From Phenylobacterium sp. (lineage in GTDB: Bacteria > Pseudomonadota > Alphaproteobacteria > Caulobacterales > Caulobacteraceae), in assembly GCF_030693405.1 (NCBI RefSeq), contig NZ_JAUYAW010000007.1:24198-88197 (forward strand): a stretch of DNA of 64,000 nt, in the 5' to 3' direction. The translations under genes were made by a program, and so were the position numbers. Numbering within the stretch: position 1 is the first letter of the stretch; each line of letters opens with the position of its first letter. Of the stretch, positions 29,168 to 40,201 are shown one piece after another. The notes under the pieces are model-generated. The model made no database searches. It was not told where the DNA came from and worked only from the letters and a program-made list of their open reading frames with translations.

Positions 29168-29349
29168 CGTCATGTCCTGGATAATTTAGGAGGCCGGTCT
29201 AGCGCCTTCAACCTGAACCAATCCTGCACGCCCGATACGGGCGCAGGGCCAGGTGAGACGGGGAGGGGCCGCAAAGTTGGCGCAACCGCCTGGGAATGCT
29301 AACAACCCAATTCCGTAATTTTGTCCGATTCTGACGGCTTTTCCCTGCT

Positions 29350-32142
<2,793 letters not shown>

Positions 32143-32204
32143 GTCTTGCTTTCGTCGTGTCGTGCGGCGAAAGCCGGACGAACGGGAACACGGGGAAACG
32201 TCGC

Positions 32205-32696
32205 ATGACCCGCATCGGGCTCTATCCGGGCACCTTCGATCCAATCACCAACGGCCATTCCGATATCATGGGTCGGGCGGTGAAGCTGGTGGACAAGCTG
32301 GTGATCGGCGTCGCCATCAACGCCGGCAAGGGGCCGATGTTCTCCCTCGAGGAGCGCGTCGAGATCATCAAGGCCGAGACCGCCCCCCTGGCCACCCACA
32401 TCGAGATCGACGTCCAGCCCTATGAGGGCCTGACCCTGCAGTTTGCGCGGCAGATCGGGGCGACCATGATTATCCGCGGCCTGCGGGCCGTGGCGGACTT
32501 CGAGTACGAATTCCAGATGACGGCCATGAACCAGCAGCTCGATCGCGAGATCGAGACCGTGTTCTTGATGGCCGACCCCCGCCACCAGGCCATCGCCTCG
32601 CGCCTGGTCAAAGAGATCGCCACCCTGGGCGGCGAAGTGGGCAAGTTCGTCAGCCCGCGGGTCAAGGAGGCCTTGCTGGCCAAGGTCCGCGGCTGA
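32205..32696 (+). CDS. coaD: Phosphopantetheine adenylyltransferase
   Basis: A 163-residue enzyme of CoA synthesis, transferring AMP from ATP to 4'-phosphopantetheine. The nucleotidyltransferase motif TNGH in YPGTFDPITNGHSDIM is present, along with IIRGLRAVADFEYEFQM and the ISSRLVKE-like IASRLVKEIA. ATG 32205 gives the standard length. Its stop overlaps the next start (TGATG), so the SnoaL-like gene is in the same operon. Confidence 0.96.
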   Translation: MTRIGLYPGTFDPITNGHSDIMGRAVKLVDKLVIGVAINAGKGPMFSLEERVEIIKAETAPLATHIEIDVQPYEGLTLQFARQIGATMIIRGLRAVADFEYEFQMTAMNQQLDREIETVFLMADPRHQAIASRLVKEIATLGGEVGKFVSPRVKEALLAKVRG

Positions 32697-33046
32697 TGGT
32701 TGACGGCGAGGCTTTCGCCGACGCCTGGATCGCCGCCTGGAACCAGCACGATCTGCCGGCCATCCTGTCCCACTACCGCGAGGATATCGTCTTCGTCAGC
32801 CCGGCGGCCGCCCGGATCACCGGCGAGGCGTCAGGCCGGGTGGTGGGCAAGACGGCCCTGGCCGCCTATTGGGGCGAGGCCTTGCGCCGGGTCCCTGATC
32901 TCACCTTCACCCTGCGCAGCGTTCTGAAGGGCGTGGACTCTGTCGCCCTGCGCTATCACAGCTCGCGCACGGACGCCGAGGTGGTCGAGGTGCTTCGTTT
33001 CGGACCCGACGGTCTGGCGGTCGAGGCCGCCGCCTATTACGAGTGA
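32696..33046 (+). CDS. SnoaL/NTF2-like domain protein
   Basis: A 116-residue protein with the NTF2-like cone fold signature: DAWIAAWNQHDLPAILSHY, SPAAARITGEA and GKTALAAYWGEAL. Such small proteins bind ligands or act as polyketide-type cyclases or isomerases. It overlaps the coaD stop and precedes two cyclophilins by 4 bases. The substrate is unknown. Confidence 0.82.
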   Translation: MVDGEAFADAWIAAWNQHDLPAILSHYREDIVFVSPAAARITGEASGRVVGKTALAAYWGEALRRVPDLTFTLRSVLKGVDSVALRYHSSRTDAEVVEVLRFGPDGLAVEAAAYYE

Positions 33047-33050
33047 TCCC

Positions 33051-33905
33051 ATGATCCGCATGACCCTGATCGCCGCCCTCGCATTTGCGACGGCGGCCGC
33101 GCCCGCCGCGGCCCAGCCAATGGCCCAGGCCGAACCCGCCGCGCCGACCGCTGCGGATTGGCGCTCGCCCGACGCCGAGAACGTCATGGTGATCGACACC
33201 AACAAGGGGCGGGTCTTCGTCGAACTTGCCCCCCGTCTGGCGCCGACCCATGTGGAGCGGATCAGGACGCTCACCCGCCAGGGCTTCTATGACGGGCGCA
33301 GCTTCTTCCGCGTCATCGACGTCTTCATGGCCCAGACGGGCGACCCGCTGGACTCTGGCGCCGGCGGCTCGGATCTGCCTGACATGAGCGCCGAATTCAC
33401 CTTTCGCCGGGGGGCGGCCGATCCCTTCGTGCCGGTGGCCGACACCGGCGGCAGCCAGACGGGCTTTGTCGGCGTCGTGCCGGTCATGACCCAGAGCCCG
33501 ATGCTGATGGCCATGACCGCCGACCAGAAGGTCACCGGGTGGGCCCTGTTCTGTCCAGGCGTCGCCGGCATGGCCCGCGGCTCGGAGGAGAATTCAGCCA
33601 ACAGCCAGTTCTTCCTGATGCGCCAGGCCTATCCGTCGCTGGAGAAGCGCTACACCGCCTTCGGGCGGGTGGTGGCGGGCCTTGAGGTGGTCCGCGCCAT
33701 CAAGACCGGCGAGCCGGTGGCCGCGCCGCAGGACCAGATGACCAAGGTGCGCATGCTCGCCGATATTCCGGCGGCCGAGCGCCCGACCTTGCGCGTTGTC
33801 GATACGGCGGGCCCCTGGTTCGCCGCCCAGGTTGCGCAACAGCGCGCCGAAGACGGGGCCGATTTCTCGGCCTGCAATCTCAAAATCCCTTCCGAGGTAA
33901 AGTGA
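33051..33905 (+). CDS. Periplasmic peptidyl-prolyl cis-trans isomerase (cyclophilin)
   Basis: A 284-residue cyclophilin with a signal peptide (MIRMTLIAALAFATAAAPAAAQP). The domain has GRVFVELAPRLAPTHVERI, FYDGRSFFRVI, AQTGDPLDSGAGG, and NSQFFLMRQAYPSLE. An insertion near residues 110-170 makes it longer than simple bacterial cyclophilins. It helps fold exported proteins by rotating X-Pro bonds. It is directly followed by a cytoplasmic paralogue, overlapping stop and start (TGATG). Confidence 0.9.
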   Translation: MIRMTLIAALAFATAAAPAAAQPMAQAEPAAPTAADWRSPDAENVMVIDTNKGRVFVELAPRLAPTHVERIRTLTRQGFYDGRSFFRVIDVFMAQTGDPLDSGAGGSDLPDMSAEFTFRRGAADPFVPVADTGGSQTGFVGVVPVMTQSPMLMAMTADQKVTGWALFCPGVAGMARGSEENSANSQFFLMRQAYPSLEKRYTAFGRVVAGLEVVRAIKTGEPVAAPQDQMTKVRMLADIPAAERPTLRVVDTAGPWFAAQVAQQRAEDGADFSACNLKIPSEVK

Positions 33906-34366
33906 TGGATTCCGAAAACACCCTGATCATGACGCTGGAGTCCGGTCCGGTGACCATTCGCCTGCGGCCCGACCTGGCGCCTGGCCACGTGGCCCGCATC
34001 AAGGAACTGGCCCGCGAGGGCTTCTATGACGGTGTCGTCTTCCACCGGGTCATTCCGGGGTTCATGGCCCAGGGCGGCGACCCCACGGGCACCGGCTCGG
34101 GCGGCTCGAACAAGCCGAACCTGAAGGCCGAGTTCAACGCCGAGCCCCATGTGCGCGGCGTCTGCTCCATGGCCCGCACCGCCGTCCCGGACTCTGCCAA
34201 CAGCCAGTTCTTCATCTGCTTCGACGACGCCCGCTTCCTGGATGGCCAGTACACGGTCTGGGGCGAGGTTTCCGAGGGCATGGAACTCATCGACGCCCTG
34301 CCCAAGGGCGAGCCGCCGCGCAGCCCGGGCAAGATTGTCTCCATGAAGGTCGCCGCCGACGCTTGA
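33905..34366 (+). CDS. Cytoplasmic peptidyl-prolyl cis-trans isomerase (cyclophilin)
   Basis: A 153-residue cyclophilin without a signal peptide. The core is complete: LAPGHVARIKELAREGFYDG, FHRVIPGFMAQGGDPTGTG, CSMARTAVPDSANSQFFICF and QYTVWGEVSEGMELID. It overlaps the periplasmic paralogue, suggesting a duplication in which one copy acquired an export signal. GTG 33902 is an alternative start; ATG 33905 gives the standard overlap. Confidence 0.94.
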   Translation: MDSENTLIMTLESGPVTIRLRPDLAPGHVARIKELAREGFYDGVVFHRVIPGFMAQGGDPTGTGSGGSNKPNLKAEFNAEPHVRGVCSMARTAVPDSANSQFFICFDDARFLDGQYTVWGEVSEGMELIDALPKGEPPRSPGKIVSMKVAADA

Positions 34367-34379
34367 GGCCTCGGCAATC

Positions 34380-34406
34380 CCCCGGCCGGCGTTCAGTCGG
34401 CCGGGG
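34380..34406. terminator. Convergent hairpin terminator
   Basis: CCCCGGCCG (34380-34388) pairs with CGGCCGGGG (34398-34406) between two convergent genes, overlapping the end of the minus-strand gene. There is no T-run. Confidence 0.55.
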
Positions 34407-35388
34407 ATAGCGCCAGGGTCACGATCACCGGGAAGTGGTCAGATCCCAAAGATGGCCCGCGCTCCACGTTCACCGTCTTCCAGTCGGCCCCCGCATAGAC
34501 GTGGTCGATGGCCAGGAAGGGCAGGGGCATGTGGATGTTCCAGCGCGAAAACGCCATGGCCGGCCAGGTCAGCATCGACCGGTTCCGCCGGGTCAGGCCC
34601 AGCGCCTTGTCCTGTCGACGCAGGGTGAAGGACCAGGGCGTCGAGTTGAAATCGCCGGTGATGATGAGCCGGTCGCGGTCATAGAGCTCGGCGATCTTGG
34701 TCAGGCGCAGGCTCTGTTGCTGCTGCGGCCCGGCCGGAATCGGCCACGTGTAATGGGCCCCAATGACCGTGAAATCCCCCCCTGGCGCATCAAAAGTGGC
34801 CCTTGTGGCGGGGAAATAGGACCCTTCGCTGACCCGTGGCAGGCCGCCGGAGACCGGGGCGACCTTGCTGTAGATGATCACTTCGCAGCGATCGTCGGGA
34901 TCGCAGGTGCGGTGGTAGTCGCCCCGAGCCTCAAGGGCGCGCTGGAAACGGCGGCTGGATTCTTCGACGACGATGATGTCCGGATCCTGGGCGACCAGCC
35001 AGTCGGCGGTCTCGTCCATGGTCTGGTTGCGACCGCTCCAGGTGTTCATCTGGATAATCTTCAGCTGGGCGAGTTCGGCGCCCTCGGCGTCTGACGCCCG
35101 GTGGGTGTCGCGCACCATTTCCGGGAGGATCAAAACGCCGGCGAGCGCCACGGCCAGGGCTGCGGAGCCCAGAGTGACGCGTCGCAGCAGGCTCTTCGGC
35201 GTCAGGGCCGCCATCAGGGCCGCGGCCATGGCCAGGACCAGGAAAACCAGGGCGAAATGCGTGGCGATGTCGAGGCGGTCGCTGAACCGACCCCCCTGGG
35301 CGGCCAGCATAGCCAGGGCCGAACCCACCGCCAGGGCAGCGGCGATGTCTTCCAGGATCCGGGTGATGACGACTCGCACGAGGCCCAT
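34393..35388 (-). CDS. Membrane-anchored endonuclease/exonuclease/phosphatase family protein
   Basis: A 331-residue protein. Three hydrophobic segments at about residues 12-30, 40-65 and 72-92 anchor it; the EEP catalytic domain follows from about 108. Motifs include IIQMNTWSG, WLVAQDPDIIVVEESS with the metal-binding Glu, IGAHYTWP, LIITGDFNSTPWS and the terminal GSDHFPV. The domain probably faces the periplasm. Members cleave DNA, lipids or phosphoesters; the substrate is not determined by sequence. Confidence 0.87.
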   Translation of the reverse strand: MGLVRVVITRILEDIAAALAVGSALAMLAAQGGRFSDRLDIATHFALVFLVLAMAAALMAALTPKSLLRRVTLGSAALAVALAGVLILPEMVRDTHRASDAEGAELAQLKIIQMNTWSGRNQTMDETADWLVAQDPDIIVVEESSRRFQRALEARGDYHRTCDPDDRCEVIIYSKVAPVSGGLPRVSEGSYFPATRATFDAPGGDFTVIGAHYTWPIPAGPQQQQSLRLTKIAELYDRDRLIITGDFNSTPWSFTLRRQDKALGLTRRNRSMLTWPAMAFSRWNIHMPLPFLAIDHVYAGADWKTVNVERGPSLGSDHFPVIVTLALSPAD

Positions 35389-35452
35389 GGATCGCCTCTA
35401 GCATGAGCCTGCGCTTGACGCGCGGGGTCTCGCATGGCCTGAGGCGGGTCAC

Positions 35453-36529
35453 ATGAAGACCGCCGATTTTGACTTCGATCTGCCTGACAGCGCCATCGCC
35501 CTGCGGCCAGCCCAGCCCAGGGACGCCGCGCGCATGTTGCGGGTCATCCCAGGCCAACCGCTGGCTGACCTGCAGGTGCGCGACCTGCCTGGCGAGCTAC
35601 GGGCGGGCGACATCCTGGTGCTGAACGACACCCGGGTGATCCCGGCCAGGCTCAGCGGCCGACGGACCCGGGGCGAAAGCGTCGTCGCCGTGGAGGCCAC
35701 CCTGCACAAGCGGGTCTCGTCCTCCCGCTGGAGCGCCTTCATGCGGCCTGGCAAGCGCCTGGCGCCCGGCGACCGGGTAGGCTTCGGCGAGACCGAGGAC
35801 CGCGCCTGCCTGCTGGGGACGCTCGACGCCACCGTGGTCGAGAAGGGGGAGGGCGGCGAAATCCTGCTGGCGTTCGATCTGTCGGGTCCGGCCCTGGACG
35901 AGGCGATCAAGGCCCGCGGGGCCATGCCCCTGCCGCCCTATATCGCCGCCAAGCGCCCCGAGGACGATCAGGACCAGACCGACTATCAGACGGTCTACGC
36001 CCAGGCCGACGGCTCGGTGGCCGCGCCCACGGCGGGTCTGCACTTCACCCCTGAACTCCTGGCGCGGCTGGGCGAGGCCGGCGTCGAGACCTGCTTCGTC
36101 ACCCTGCATGTGGGGGCCGGCACCTTCCTGCCGGTCAAGGTGGACGACATCTCAGGCCACCGCATGCATGCCGAGTTCGGCGAGGTGAGCCCGGAAACCG
36201 CCGATCGACTCAACCGCGCCCGGGCCGCAGGCGGCCGGATCATCTGCGTCGGCACCACCTCCCTGCGGCTTGTGGAGAGCGCGGCGGGGGAGGATGGCGT
36301 CGTGCGCCCATTCGCTGACGACACCGCCATCTTCATCACTCCGGGCTACCGGTTCCGGGCGGCCGACGGGCTGATGACCAATTTCCATCTGCCGCGCTCG
36401 ACCCTGTTCATGCTGGTCAGCGCGTTTTCGGGCCTGGAGACAATGCGGGCGGCCTACGCCCATGCCATCGAGTCCGGCTACCGCTTCTATTCCTATGGCG
36501 ACGCCAGCCTGCTCTGGAGGGCCGACTGA
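35453..36529 (+). CDS. queA: S-adenosylmethionine:tRNA ribosyltransferase-isomerase
   Basis: A 358-residue enzyme that makes epoxyqueuosine at tRNA position 34. The N terminus [23 protein letters not shown], the core [12 protein letters not shown] and [11 protein letters not shown], and the C-terminal [20 protein letters not shown] are conserved. It overlaps tgt (TGATG), the previous step of the same pathway, so the pair is one operon. Length is normal. Confidence 0.96.
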   Translation: MKTADFDFDLPDSAIALRPAQPRDAARMLRVIPGQPLADLQVRDLPGELRAGDILVLNDTRVIPARLSGRRTRGESVVAVEATLHKRVSSSRWSAFMRPGKRLAPGDRVGFGETEDRACLLGTLDATVVEKGEGGEILLAFDLSGPALDEAIKARGAMPLPPYIAAKRPEDDQDQTDYQTVYAQADGSVAAPTAGLHFTPELLARLGEAGVETCFVTLHVGAGTFLPVKVDDISGHRMHAEFGEVSPETADRLNRARAAGGRIICVGTTSLRLVESAAGEDGVVRPFADDTAIFITPGYRFRAADGLMTNFHLPRSTLFMLVSAFSGLETMRAAYAHAIESGYRFYSYGDASLLWRAD

Positions 36530-37644
36530 TGGCCGCCTTTCCTTTCGAGATCGCCGCCACGGACGGCGCCGCACGCACCGGCGTGCTCAAGACCGCCCGC
36601 GGCGATATCCGCACGCCCGCCTTCATGCCGGTAGGGACAGCCGCCACGGTAAAGGCCCTGACCGTGGACCAGGTGGCCTCCACCGGCGCCGACATCATCC
36701 TCGGCAACACCTATCACCTGATGCTGCGGCCGGGCGCCGAGCGGGTGTCGCGCCTGGGCGGGCTGCATCGCTTCATGCGCTGGGAGAAGCCGATCCTCAC
36801 CGATTCCGGCGGCTTCCAGGTGATGTCGCTCTCCAACATCGCCAAGGTGACCGAAGAGGCCGTGACCTTCGCCAGCCACATTGATGGCTCGCGTCACGTG
36901 CTGTCGCCCGAGCGCTCGGTCGAGATCCAGGCCGACCTGCTGGGCTCCGACATCGTCATGCAGTTGGACGAATGCGTCGCCTGGCCGGCCGAGGAAACCC
37001 GCGCGGCTGAGGCCCTGCGGCTATCGGCCCGCTGGGGCGCGCGCTGCAAGGCGGCGTTCGGCGAGCGGGAGCATCAGGCCCTGTTCGGCATCCAGCAGGG
37101 CTCGACGATCGAGGCCCTGCGCCGGGAATCGGCCGAGCGGTTGATCGAGATCGGCTTCGACGGCTACGCCATCGGCGGCCTGGCCGTGGGCGAGGGCCAT
37201 GAGGCCATGTGCGAGGTGCTGGACTATGCGCCAGGCCTGCTGCCGGCTGATCGGCCGCGCTATTTGATGGGGGTGGGCAAGCCCATCGACCTGGTGGAGG
37301 CCGTGGCCCGCGGGGTGGATATGTTCGACTGCGTCCTGCCGACCAGGTCAGGCCGCCATGGCCAGGCCTGGACCTGGAACGGTCCTATCAATCTGAAGAA
37401 CGCCCGCTTCGCCGAGGACGACACGCCGCTGGACGAGACCTCGGACTGCCCGGCCAGCCGGGATTATTCCAAGGCCTATCTGCACCACCTGGTGAAGGCC
37501 GAGGAGATCCTCGGGCAGGTGCTGCTCTCCTGGCACAATATCGCCCATTTCCAGGCCCTGACGGCGGCCATGCGTGCGGCTATCGCCGAGGGGCGGTTCG
37601 AGGCCTTCCGCCGGGACTTCCGCAGCGCTCAGCGGACGGGATAG
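36529..37644 (+). CDS. tgt: Queuine tRNA-ribosyltransferase (TGT)
   Basis: A 371-residue enzyme that exchanges guanine 34 for preQ1 in tRNAs with GUN anticodons. Active-site blocks are present: [13 protein letters not shown] (Asp nucleophile region), [10 protein letters not shown] and [16 protein letters not shown]. The zinc ligands C-X-C-X2-C-X-H are altered in the local reading ([16 protein letters not shown] retains Cys, Tyr and His). Its start overlaps queA. Its 3' end overlaps the convergent lipoprotein gene by 16 bases. Confidence 0.96.
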   Translation: MAAFPFEIAATDGAARTGVLKTARGDIRTPAFMPVGTAATVKALTVDQVASTGADIILGNTYHLMLRPGAERVSRLGGLHRFMRWEKPILTDSGGFQVMSLSNIAKVTEEAVTFASHIDGSRHVLSPERSVEIQADLLGSDIVMQLDECVAWPAEETRAAEALRLSARWGARCKAAFGEREHQALFGIQQGSTIEALRRESAERLIEIGFDGYAIGGLAVGEGHEAMCEVLDYAPGLLPADRPRYLMGVGKPIDLVEAVARGVDMFDCVLPTRSGRHGQAWTWNGPINLKNARFAEDDTPLDETSDCPASRDYSKAYLHHLVKAEEILGQVLLSWHNIAHFQALTAAMRAAIAEGRFEAFRRDFRSAQRTG

Positions 37645-38222
37645 CGGGGACGCAGCTCCTGCTGGATCACCTCGGGCTTTTCCCGCCCGTGGTTAGGGGT
37701 GGCCGGCGGGTTGCAGCCGCGCGCCTCGCCCAGACCCTTCAGATAGGCCCGCCGCACGCCGCCGGCGATGATGGCGTCGCGGACCAGATTGTCATGCTGC
37801 TCGGCGCCGCTCAGCTTGCGCACCCAGCCGCGGAACGGGATCACGTCCTGGGTGAAGCCGGCTACTGCCCCGAAGGCGGTGCTCCGCCCCTGGGACATCA
37901 GGTCGTCCTCATCGACCGCCGCCTCATCGAGATCGGCACCCAGGGCCTGGTTCAGGGGGGTGATCAGGGCGATCAGCTGGGCGCAGGTCGCCGGCTGCGG
38001 CCGCTGATAGGGATCAGCCTGAGCCTCCAGCAATACGGTCGGAATCTTCGTCCGCAGCAGGTTCACATCCCGCAGCGGCGCCGAGACCGCGCCTTCGAAG
38101 CTCTCGCGGGTGGCTTGGGAAGATGTCTGCACCTGAGGTGAGCCATCGGCGCGGGTGGTGGTGCAGCCGGCGAGCGCCAGGGCCAGAAGGGCGAGGGCGG
38201 GGGTAAGCGCGATACGGGTCAT
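37629..38222 (-). CDS. Putative lipoprotein of unknown function
   Basis: A 197-residue lipoprotein, with signal [20 protein letters not shown] at the N terminus. The mature part has [39 protein letters not shown] and a C-terminal Pro/Arg tail. I do not recognise the family. Its 3' end overlaps tgt by 16 bases, and its start lies 118 bases from tRNA-Lys on the other strand. Confidence 0.72.
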   Translation of the reverse strand: MTRIALTPALALLALALAGCTTTRADGSPQVQTSSQATRESFEGAVSAPLRDVNLLRTKIPTVLLEAQADPYQRPQPATCAQLIALITPLNQALGADLDEAAVDEDDLMSQGRSTAFGAVAGFTQDVIPFRGWVRKLSGAEQHDNLVRDAIIAGGVRRAYLKGLGEARGCNPPATPNHGREKPEVIQQELRPRYPVR

Positions 38223-38340
38223 GGTCCAAGTTTATCCCCGAGCGATCCGAACAGGAAACACCCAAGCCTCACTTGCCCGAGTCGGACCTGCGCCCTATGG
38301 TCCGCCCCCTTCGACCGGCGCCCATTCCGCGCCATGTCGT

Positions 38341-38415
38341 GGGCCGGTAGCTCAGTGGTAGAGCATTCGACTTTTAATCGAATGGTCGTGGGTTCGACCC
38401 CCACCCGGCCTACCA
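38341..38415 (+). tRNA. tRNA-Lys (UUU)
   Basis: The cloverleaf is complete. The 7-bp acceptor stem starts GGGCCGG (38341) and ends CCGGCCT with G1-U72, and CCA is encoded. The D-arm is GCTC...GAGC. The anticodon stem is TTCGA/TCGAA, with anticodon TTT at 38373-38375. The T-arm is GTGGG-TTCGACC-CCCAC. It has only the standard UUU anticodon, so it reads AAA and AAG. No other RNA gene is adjacent. Confidence 0.95.
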
Positions 38416-38536
38416 ATCCTTCCCAGGATTGCCGCGTCTCCATCGGACGTGAGGGCGGCTCTAATATTCCGCAATTCTGGAAATGTGATAGACGGAGCGC
38501 TTCGCGGCGCGGGCGCCGTGCCGGTGAGGAACGATC

Positions 38537-39595
38537 ATGTCGGTTTTTGAGCGCTATCTGACGCTTTGGGTGGGTCTGGCCATCGTGGCCGGCATCGGGC
38601 TTGGGCAGGTGTTCCCGGACATCTTCCAAGCGGTGGCCGCCCTGGAGGTGGCCAGCGTCAACCTGCCGGTGGCCGTGCTGATCTGGGCCATGATCATCCC
38701 CATGCTGGTGAAGATCGACTTCCGCGCCCTGGGCGGGGTGGCGGCGCATTGGCGGGGTATCAGCGTCACCCTGTTCGCAAACTGGGCGGTCAAGCCCTTC
38801 ACCATGGCCGCGCTGGGCTGGCTGTTCATCGGCTGGCTGTTCCGACCCCTGCTGCCCGAGGCGCAGATCGAATCCTATATCGCCGGCCTGATCCTGCTGG
38901 GCGCTGCGCCGTGCACGGCCATGGTCTTCGTCTGGAGCCATCTGACCAGGGGGGACGCGCCGTTCACCCTCAGCCAGGTCGCCCTGAACGACACGGTGAT
39001 GGTGGTGGCCTTTGCGCCCATCGTCGCCCTGCTGCTGGGCCTGTCGGCGATCATCGTGCCCTGGGCGACCCTGCTGCTGTCGGTGGTGCTCTATATCCTG
39101 ACGCCGGTGGCGATCTCACAGGTGCTGCGGGCCTGGCTGATCCGGTCCGGGCGGCTGGAGGCGTTTCTGAGCGCGGTGCAGCCCGTGGCCATCGCCGCCC
39201 TACTGGGCACCGTGGTGCTGCTGTTCGCCTTCCAGGGGGAGCAGATCCTGGCCCAGCCGGTGGTGATCGCCCTGCTGGCCGTGCCCATCATCATCCAGAC
39301 CTATTTCATCTTCGGCCTGGCCTATCTGCTGAACCGCGCCACGGGCGAGATTCACGGTGTGGCCGGGCCCTCCGCGCTGATCGGGGCCAGCAACTTCTTC
39401 GAACTGGCCGTGGCTGCGGCCATCAGCCTGTTTGGCCTGCAGTCGGGCGCGGCGCTCGCCACCGTGGTCGGGGTGCTGATCGAGGTGCCGGTCATGCTGA
39501 CCCTGGTGGCGCTGGTGAACCGCTCGCGCCCCTGGTACGAGGCCGGCCGCCGGGTCCGCCAGCGGCTGCAAGGGACCGACCCCGCGGGAGGCTGA
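38537..39595 (+). CDS. arsB: ACR3-type arsenite efflux permease
   Basis: A 352-residue membrane protein with about ten transmembrane segments. ACR3 signatures include VAVLIWAMIIPMLVKIDF, the essential-Cys region LGAAPCTAMVFVWS, and LIGASNFFELAVAAAISLFG. It exports arsenite, and sometimes antimonite, using the proton gradient. It is isolated here: no arsR, arsC or arsH is adjacent, and no ArsR-box is obvious upstream. The tRNA-Lys gene lies just before it. ACR3 is also called arsB in many genomes, but it is not of the E. coli ArsB type. Confidence 0.93.
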   Translation: MSVFERYLTLWVGLAIVAGIGLGQVFPDIFQAVAALEVASVNLPVAVLIWAMIIPMLVKIDFRALGGVAAHWRGISVTLFANWAVKPFTMAALGWLFIGWLFRPLLPEAQIESYIAGLILLGAAPCTAMVFVWSHLTRGDAPFTLSQVALNDTVMVVAFAPIVALLLGLSAIIVPWATLLLSVVLYILTPVAISQVLRAWLIRSGRLEAFLSAVQPVAIAALLGTVVLLFAFQGEQILAQPVVIALLAVPIIIQTYFIFGLAYLLNRATGEIHGVAGPSALIGASNFFELAVAAAISLFGLQSGAALATVVGVLIEVPVMLTLVALVNRSRPWYEAGRRVRQRLQGTDPAGG

Positions 39596-39610
39596 CCACG
39601 GGCCGCCTCA

Positions 39611-39636
39611 CCGGTCCGGACCTAGGCCCGGACCGG
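39611..39636. terminator. Convergent hairpin after arsB
   Basis: CCGGTCCGG (39611-39619) pairs with CCGGACCGG (39628-39636) with an 8-base loop between convergent genes. There is no T-run. Confidence 0.5.
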
Positions 39637-39648
39637 GGGCGCTGGGGT

Positions 39649-40095
39649 TCAGTGGGCCATGCCGTGCGGCGCGGAGCGGATCTGCGCGGTGACGGTCTGG
39701 GCCGGAGCCTTTTCGAAGGTCAGGGTGAGCTCGACCTCGCCGCCTTCGTCCAGGGCGCCGGTGGGCGCCATCAACATCAGGTGTTCGGCGCCAGGCTTCA
39801 GGGCGACGCTCTCGCCGGCCGGCAGGGCCAGGCCATCGGGCAGCTGCCGCATGCGCATGACGCCGTCATCCATCGACATGGTGTGGATTTCGCCCCGGGC
39901 GGCAGCCGGCGTCGCCACAGCGACAAGACGATCATCGACGCTGGCCTGCAGGCCGACATAGCAGCCGACGGCGCCAGCGCCCGCCGTGGCGGGGCGGCAC
40001 CAGGGATCGGTGACCGTGACGACGGCCTCGGCGGCCGGCTGCGGGCTGCAGGCGGCCAGAAGGGCGAGGGGGGCGAGGAGGAGAAGCGATCTCAT
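39649..40095 (-). CDS. PCu(A)C copper chaperone
   Basis: A 148-residue lipoprotein-like exported protein, with signal and lipobox ending LLAAC. The copper-binding pattern H-M-X10-M-X21-H-X-M is recognisable in HTMSMDDGVMRMRQLPDG and in HLMLMAP. PCuAC proteins deliver Cu(I) to cytochrome oxidase and other copper sites in the periplasm. It lies downstream of the TonB receptor gene, though a terminator-like hairpin separates them. Confidence 0.9.
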   Translation of the reverse strand: MRSLLLLAPLALLAACSPQPAAEAVVTVTDPWCRPATAGAGAVGCYVGLQASVDDRLVAVATPAAARGEIHTMSMDDGVMRMRQLPDGLALPAGESVALKPGAEHLMLMAPTGALDEGGEVELTLTFEKAPAQTVTAQIRSAPHGMAH

Positions 40096-40141
40096 GGCGG
40101 GCTCCGTGAGGGCGGGCCGGTGAAGGCGCCGCGGGGGCAGG

Positions 40142-40177
40142 AAAACTCGGCGGCCCCACGATGGGGGAGCCGCCGAG
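40142..40177 (-). terminator. Terminator after the TonB-receptor gene
   Basis: A 9-bp stem CTCGGCGGC (40146-40154) with GCCGCCGAG (40169-40177), extended by CCCC/GGGG inside the loop, precedes TTTT on the minus strand. It would reduce read-through into the chaperone gene. Confidence 0.75.
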
Positions 40178-40201
40178 CCGTGGGAAGTCTGTGGCGCGAC
40201 C

